Of a stretch of DNA of 64,000 nucleotides, positions 59,619-64,000 are shown one piece after another. Below the pieces are notes generated by a model. It searched no databases, was not told the DNA's origin, and saw nothing but the letters and a program-made list of their open reading frames with translations. The translations under genes were made by a program, and so were the position numbers. Source of the DNA: Rhodococcus wratislaviensis (GTDB taxonomy: Bacteria > Actinomycetota > Actinomycetes > Mycobacteriales > Mycobacteriaceae); NCBI RefSeq assembly GCF_900455735.1, contig NZ_UAUI01000009.1:1-64000 (forward strand), written 5' to 3'. Numbering within the stretch: position 1 is the stretch's first letter; each line of letters begins with the position of its first letter.

Positions 59619-60845
59619 ATGACCACACCGAGTCCCGCAACCGATACCCGAGCCACCGACGGCGTCGTCCGTGACGTCGAGACGGGTCGACGCGACGCGC
59701 TGCTTCCCGCACCGCAGGTGCAGAACCACGCGGCGAATCTCACCGTCCTGCCGGACGGCTCCCTCGGTTGCGTGTGGTTCGCGGGCACCCAGGAGGGCGT
59801 GCCGGACATCAGCGTCTGGTGCTCCCGGCTCGCCCCGGATGCAGACGCGTGGTCGGAGCCGGTGCAGCTGTCCGACGATCCGACTCGTTCGGAACAGAAT
59901 CCTGTTCTCCACGTGACGAATACGGAAACCGTGTGGCTACTGTGGACGTCCCAGCACGCCGGCAACCAGGACACCGCACGTGTCATGCGGCGCATCTCCG
60001 CCGACGGCGGCCGAACGTGGGGCGAGGCGCACACGCTGCTGCCGGAGACGGACGCCGGCGGTGTGTTCGTGCGACAGCCGGTGGTTGCGCTCCCGACCGG
60101 GCGGCTTCTGCTCCCCGTGTTCCACTGCGTCCGTATCGAGGGCCGCAAGTGGGTGGGCGATCGCGACTACAGCAGCGTGATGATCTCCGACGATCACGGC
60201 GACTCCTGGCGTGAGGTGACTGTGCCGGGCAGCGTCGGCTGCGTGCACATGAACATCGGCCGCCTCGCCGACGGCACCCTCGTGGCCCTCTATCGCAGCC
60301 GCTGGGCGGACTCGATCTACCGCAGCGTCTCGACGGACGACGGCGATACCTGGACCCAGCCGGAGGCGACCGAGCTTCCCAACAACAACTCGTCCGTTCA
60401 GTTCGTCGTGCTTCCGGGCGACCGTCTCGCCCTGGTGTTCAACGAGTCCAGCGCGGCGAAAGCCACCGCGCGGCGGACGTCCCTGTACGACGAGATCGAC
60501 GACGACGGTCTCGCCGACGGGGTGCCCGAGCAGGCGGACACGGAGCTCGAGCCGCTCGACGACGGGGACAGTCGCAGCGCGTTCTGGGGTGCGCCCCGCG
60601 CCCCGATGACGCTGGCGATGTCCGAGGACGGGGGCCGGACGTGGCCGGTTCGCCGCGACATCGAGATCGGCGACGGGTACTGCCTGTCCAACAATTCTCG
60701 TGACGGGCTGAACCGCGAGTACTCGTACCCCAGCATCACCGCCGGGAACGACGGCCGCCTGCACGTCGCGTTCACCCGGTTCCGGCAGGCGATCGAGTAC
60801 GTCGAGCTCGATCAGGCCTGGGTCGCCGACGGGAGCCGGTCGTGA
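59619..60845 (+). CDS. Sialidase-like BNR-repeat protein, cytoplasmic
   Basis: A 408-residue six-bladed propeller protein with four Asp-box motifs (SADGGRTWGE, SDDHGDSWRE, STDDGDTWTQ, SEDGGRTWPV). NLTVLPDGSLGCVWFAGTQE and QNPVLHV near the N-terminus match the BNR_2 sialidase/neuraminidase-like superfamily. No signal peptide, so it would act on imported material. Classical sialidases have an Arg triad and Tyr/Glu pair; candidates exist (EYSYPSIT) but need structural comparison. It may be a glycosidase or lyase for an unusual acid sugar. The next gene overlaps its stop. Confidence 0.78.
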   Translation: MTTPSPATDTRATDGVVRDVETGRRDALLPAPQVQNHAANLTVLPDGSLGCVWFAGTQEGVPDISVWCSRLAPDADAWSEPVQLSDDPTRSEQNPVLHVTNTETVWLLWTSQHAGNQDTARVMRRISADGGRTWGEAHTLLPETDAGGVFVRQPVVALPTGRLLLPVFHCVRIEGRKWVGDRDYSSVMISDDHGDSWREVTVPGSVGCVHMNIGRLADGTLVALYRSRWADSIYRSVSTDDGDTWTQPEATELPNNNSSVQFVVLPGDRLALVFNESSAAKATARRTSLYDEIDDDGLADGVPEQADTELEPLDDGDSRSAFWGAPRAPMTLAMSEDGGRTWPVRRDIEIGDGYCLSNNSRDGLNREYSYPSITAGNDGRLHVAFTRFRQAIEYVELDQAWVADGSRS

Positions 60846-61531
60846 CGCACGACGACTCGAAGCGTGCGGTCGTGACCGGGGTCAGCTCCGGCATCGGCGC
60901 CGCCACCGCCCGGCAGCTTCTCGGCGACGGATGGTCGGTCACCGGATTCAGCCGACGCGACCCCGGCATCGACGACGACCGATTCTCCTGGACGGCCGTC
61001 GATCTCGGCGACCTCGACGCACTCTCGGAGCACGCGGCCGCGGCCGGTTCGGTGGACGCCGTCGTGCACGCGGCCGGTCTGCAATCGTCAGCACCTCTCG
61101 GGAAACTGCAGGTCGACGACGGCCTGAAGATGTGGCGGATTCACGTCGCAGCCGCGGAGGTTCTCGTCAATGCACTCGCTCCGTCGATGCGCAACGGCGG
61201 CCGGGTGGTCCTGGTCGGCAGCCGCACGATGTCCGGAGCGGCGGGCAAGAGTCAGTACGTCGCCACCAAGTCGGCACTCGTGGGAATGTCGCGTTCCTGG
61301 GCTGCGGAGTTGGTGGACAGAGCGATCACTGTCAACGTGGTTGCCCCTGGTCCGACGGACACCCCGATGCTGAACGATCCGGCTCGCACGTCGACGCCTC
61401 CGCGGGTCCCACCGCTCGGTCGCTTCATCGCCCCCGACGAGGTGGCGGGACTGATCGGATTCCTCCTGGGACCGTACGGCGGGAGCATCACGGGTCAGGC
61501 CATCGTGCAGTGCGCGGGAGCATCCCTGTGA
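60842..61531 (+). CDS. SDR-family oxidoreductase of the acid-sugar locus
   Basis: A 229-residue classical SDR. The NAD(P) motif is VTGVSSGIGAATARQL, the HAAG variant of NNAG is VVHAAGLQSS, the catalytic Ser is in LVGSRTMSG, and Tyr/Lys are in SQYVATKSALVGM. The C-terminal GGSITGQAIVQCAGASL is also typical. GTG 60842 overlaps the sialidase-like stop (GTGA). Likely oxidises a sugar-derived alcohol before phosphorylation by the downstream kinase. Confidence 0.88.
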   Translation: MTHDDSKRAVVTGVSSGIGAATARQLLGDGWSVTGFSRRDPGIDDDRFSWTAVDLGDLDALSEHAAAAGSVDAVVHAAGLQSSAPLGKLQVDDGLKMWRIHVAAAEVLVNALAPSMRNGGRVVLVGSRTMSGAAGKSQYVATKSALVGMSRSWAAELVDRAITVNVVAPGPTDTPMLNDPARTSTPPRVPPLGRFIAPDEVAGLIGFLLGPYGGSITGQAIVQCAGASL

Positions 61532-61537
61532 ACGTTC

Positions 61538-61552
61538 TGCGCGTAACGCGCA
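61538..61552. promoter_or_regulatory. TGCGC-N5-GCGCA palindrome before kinase-PdxA gene
   Basis: TGCGCGTAACGCGCA has perfect six-base arms around TAA and the same geometry as the site at 57829. It is followed by AT-richer DNA (CCATAAACTG). It probably marks an internal promoter/operator upstream of the fusion gene at 61608. Confidence 0.65.
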
Positions 61553-61607
61553 AAACTGCTACCATAAACTGCACGAAACACGCAGATTCTCCATCGAAGG
61601 CGGCATC

Positions 61608-63836
61608 ATGAGACCGAAATCGATCGGATCCGATCCGACCGTCGCGGTCCTCGCCGACGACCTGTCCGGTGCCGCTGAAGTGGCGAGCGCGTTCCTCCAT
61701 CGGAGTGCGCCCGTATCGCTCCTTCTCGGCGCCGCCGAAACTCAGGAACCGGGCGGAGTCGTCATCGCGGATCTCGATACGCGGTCGATGAGCCCGGAGG
61801 ATGCGGCACGCGCGGTTCGACACGCGCTCGCCGGAGTTCCGTCCGATGCGCTCGTGGTGAAGAAGATCGACTCACTACTCCGCGGAAACATCGGGCCCGA
61901 GGTGGGAATCCTCGCCGACACCGGTCCGGTGGTCGTCGCAGCAGGGCTGCCGGCACTCGGCCGGACCGTTCGCCATGGCGTCGTGCACGTCGGAGCGACG
62001 CCGCTCCACCGGGCTGGGGTGTGGTCGGCGGAATCCACGCCGCCGCCGGAGTCGATAGCCGGTCTCTTTCCGGACAGTCCCACGCAGTGCGTGCGCCGCG
62101 GTCCCGGTGTCGAACGGTCGCTCGCCCGCGCGGTGTCCGCCGGAGCCATCGCGATCTGCGACGTCGAGACCGACGAGGATCTCGACTCGATCGTCCACGC
62201 CTGCCGGGCAATCCCCGGAGTGCGACTGGTCGGGACTTCCGCCCTCGCGGCGGCGGTGGCACGCACGCTGCCGCTCCGGCACGTCCCCACCACGGCGGCC
62301 AGGCGGGCGGAATCCGTCCTGATCGTCGTCGGGACCGCAGAACCCGTTGCCGTGCAACAGGTTGCGTCGCTGGTCGCCGACGGTGTGCGGCACGTGCCGG
62401 TCGACGCGACGCAACTTCTCCGCGGCGATGTGGACACGACACCACTGCGGCACGTTCTCGACGACGGGCCTACGGTCGTGACGGTCTCCGGCGCCGTGGA
62501 GCCGTCGAATGGCCGGGCGTTGTCGGCGGCGCTCGGACGGCTGGTCGCGGCCCTGGAGAACGACCGCCGAGCCGACCTCGTGCTCACCGGCGGTGAGACG
62601 GCCCGCGCCGTCGTCGACGCGCTGGGGATCACGTCGCTTCGACCGGTCCACGAAGTGCACCACGGCGCCGTCGCCTCCCTGGCGTCCGACGGACGGCGAG
62701 TCGTCACGCGGCCCGGCAGCTTCGGCGACCCGACTAGTCTCTCCGCGATCGCGGCCTACCTGCGCGGCGCTCAGCCGCCCACCCATACCCCCACACAGCG
62801 AGGACCTCACATGACAGCGTCAACTGATACCGCGAACCTTCCCGTCGTCGCCGTCACCATGGGCGACGGCGCCGGAATCGGCCCCGAGGTGATCGTTCCC
62901 GCCTTGCTGGACGAGGCCACCCGGTCCTGGTGCACGCCGGTCGTCATCGGCGACGCGAAGCGGCTTCGTCTCGCGGCGAATGTGCTCGGCATCGACGTCG
63001 ACATCGTGACCGTCGAGTCGGTCGCGGACGCGCAGTCGGTACCCGGGCGCGTCAACGTCATCGATCTCGACCTCCTTCCCGACGACCTGCCGTGGGGTGA
63101 ACTGTCGCCGGTCGCCGGTCACGCGGCGTACGAGTACATTCGCGTCGCCAGCGAACTCGCGGTGCGCGGGGAGGTGCAGGCCATCTGCACGGCCCCGCTC
63201 AACAAGGAGGCGCTGCATGCCGCCGGCCACATCTTCCCGGGCCACACGGAACTTCTCGCGCACCTCACCGGCACCGAGGAGGTGTCGATGATGCTGTCGA
63301 CGCCGAAGCTGAAGGTGATCCACGTGACCACCCACATCGGACTGCTCGACGCCGTCGCGAAGATCGAACCCGGACTCGTCGAGCGGACGATCCGGCGCGG
63401 GCACGACGCGCTGGTGCGCTCCGGAATCCCGGAGCCGAAGATCGGGGTCTGCGGCATCAACCCGCACGCCGGGGAGCACGGGCTGTTCGGCTACGGAGAA
63501 GAAGAACAGAAGATCATTCCCGCGGTCGAGGTGCTGAAGGCGGACGGCATCGACGTCCACGGTCCGTTGCCTGCGGATACCGCATTCTTCCTCGCGGGAC
63601 GCGGGGACTACGACCTCATCGTGGCGATGTATCACGACCAGGGGCACGGGCCGGTCAAGGTCCTCGGCATCGAGGCGGGGGTCAACATCACGGTGGGACT
63701 GCCCGTCATCCGGACCTCCGTCGACCACGGCACCGCCTTCGACATCGCAGGCAAGGGTATTGCGGAGGCCGGTAGTATGGTCGAAGCTCTTCGTCAGGCT
63801 GCCGAATTGGCAACCAGCACAGCGGTTGTGAAGTAG
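61608..63836 (+). CDS. DUF1537 four-carbon acid-sugar kinase fused to PdxA2-type dehydrogenase
   Basis: A single 742-residue frame without internal stop. Residues ~10-385 form a DUF1537 kinase (VAVLADDLSGAAEVASAF, VVKKIDSLLRGNIG; C-terminal LVLTGGETARAVVDALGI). Residues ~402-742 form a PdxA-type dehydrogenase (AVTMGDGAGIGPEVIVPALL, CTAPLNKEALHAAGHIFPGH, YHDQGHGPVKVLG with metal ligands). Separate enzymes of these families phosphorylate D-threonate or D-erythronate-type acids and oxidatively decarboxylate the product to dihydroxyacetone phosphate. A Pro/Thr linker (~386-400) joins them. ATG 62811, with GAGGA upstream, might give the second domain on its own. Confidence 0.88.
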   Translation: MRPKSIGSDPTVAVLADDLSGAAEVASAFLHRSAPVSLLLGAAETQEPGGVVIADLDTRSMSPEDAARAVRHALAGVPSDALVVKKIDSLLRGNIGPEVGILADTGPVVVAAGLPALGRTVRHGVVHVGATPLHRAGVWSAESTPPPESIAGLFPDSPTQCVRRGPGVERSLARAVSAGAIAICDVETDEDLDSIVHACRAIPGVRLVGTSALAAAVARTLPLRHVPTTAARRAESVLIVVGTAEPVAVQQVASLVADGVRHVPVDATQLLRGDVDTTPLRHVLDDGPTVVTVSGAVEPSNGRALSAALGRLVAALENDRRADLVLTGGETARAVVDALGITSLRPVHEVHHGAVASLASDGRRVVTRPGSFGDPTSLSAIAAYLRGAQPPTHTPTQRGPHMTASTDTANLPVVAVTMGDGAGIGPEVIVPALLDEATRSWCTPVVIGDAKRLRLAANVLGIDVDIVTVESVADAQSVPGRVNVIDLDLLPDDLPWGELSPVAGHAAYEYIRVASELAVRGEVQAICTAPLNKEALHAAGHIFPGHTELLAHLTGTEEVSMMLSTPKLKVIHVTTHIGLLDAVAKIEPGLVERTIRRGHDALVRSGIPEPKIGVCGINPHAGEHGLFGYGEEEQKIIPAVEVLKADGIDVHGPLPADTAFFLAGRGDYDLIVAMYHDQGHGPVKVLGIEAGVNITVGLPVIRTSVDHGTAFDIAGKGIAEAGSMVEALRQAAELATSTAVVK

Positions 63837-63847
63837 GGGGACGAAAC

Positions 63848-64000
63848 ATGGCGGTTCGCGAGTCGGAAGCACGCCGATCCGAGATCGTGCGACTGGCCCG
63901 CTCGAGCGGGTTGGCGAGTGTCGACGACCTGTCGGCGCAATTCGGTGTCACCGCCTCCACCATCCGGCGGGACCTGAGCCAGCTCACGTCCCAGGGTCTG
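63848..64000 (+). CDS. DeoR-family transcriptional regulator (3' truncated by window)
   Basis: Only 51 residues are visible. ESEARRSEIVRLARSSGLAS, VDDLSAQFGVTASTIRRDLS is the characteristic DeoR winged helix-turn-helix. It follows the kinase-PdxA stop by 11 bases with a GGGGGA ribosome site and is probably in the same operon. DeoR regulators bind sugar phosphates; this one probably controls the importer and acid-sugar genes through the TGCGC-N5-GCGCA sites. Confidence 0.9.
   Translation, partial: MAVRESEARRSEIVRLARSSGLASVDDLSAQFGVTASTIRRDLSQLTSQGL

Noticed and set aside
61608..63836. Sequencing error joining two genes
   Set aside because: Both domains are complete and in the same frame with a plausible linker and no codon-use change; an error cannot be fully excluded, so the internal ATG is noted.

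Overview
The window looks like a chromosomal segment of a high-GC actinobacterium, most likely Rhodococcus of the jostii/opacus group. Evidence: a KstR2-type steroid ring-degradation cluster in actinobacterial order, a CYP142-type steroid P450, an actinobacterial group 1h (formerly group 5) [NiFe]-hydrogenase locus, and a gamma-butyrolactone signalling locus matching the gblA/gblR/gblE genes described in R. jostii RHA1. No rRNA, tRNA, insertion sequence, phage gene or CRISPR array was seen. Genes are densely packed, often overlap by 1-4 bases, and many start with GTG.

Layout. 0-2.3 kb: end of an arylsulfatase gene, a HAD phosphatase and the formylglycine-generating enzyme that activates sulfatases. 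2.3-4.1 kb: DUF202 membrane protein and a membrane pseudokinase. 4.2-8.9 kb: amidase and 2-hydroxyacid dehydrogenase, facing two Asp/Glu racemase/maleate isomerase-like proteins and a GntR regulator. 8.9-13.6 kb: orphan ectoine hydroxylase, MarR regulator with divergent efflux pump, secreted beta-propeller, ACT-domain membrane protein. 13.8-21.6 kb: an uncharacterised catabolic operon (transporter, RidA, two proteins of unknown function, variant M19 dipeptidase, aldehyde dehydrogenase) under a divergent LysR regulator. 21.6-23.6 kb: exported neutral ceramidase.

23.8-38.1 kb: steroid catabolism. An acetoacetate-decarboxylase-like gene (resembling Rv3519), an SDR and cyp142 come first. After an aldo/keto reductase and a HAD phosphatase comes the HIP (C/D ring) cluster: fadE33-like, fadE32-like, fadE31-like, echA, fadD3 / fadE30, ipdF, kstR2, fadA6. 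Two exact matches to the KstR2 operator AnCAAGnnCTTGnT sit at 34186 and 36303.

38.2-47.0 kb: hypA, hypB, hydrogenase small and large subunits, a NifU/Rieske-like iron-sulfur protein, four poorly characterised hydrogenase-associated genes, the maturation protease and hypC. hypD, hypE and hypF are not in the window. A membrane protein and a lipoprotein hydrolase follow. 48.9-51.6 kb: gblE, gblR, gblA with a perfect 20-bp palindrome before gblA. 51.6-52.2 kb: hemerythrin-like protein.

52.3-64.0 kb: a divergent oligosaccharide/acid-sugar locus. One arm is an ABC importer (two permeases, two ATPases) followed by an aldo/keto reductase and an HpcH/HpaI aldolase. The other is a binding lipoprotein, a sialidase-like BNR protein, an SDR, a single 742-residue DUF1537 kinase-PdxA fusion and the start of a DeoR regulator. 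Matching TGCGC-N5-GCGCA palindromes occur before both rightward transcription units.
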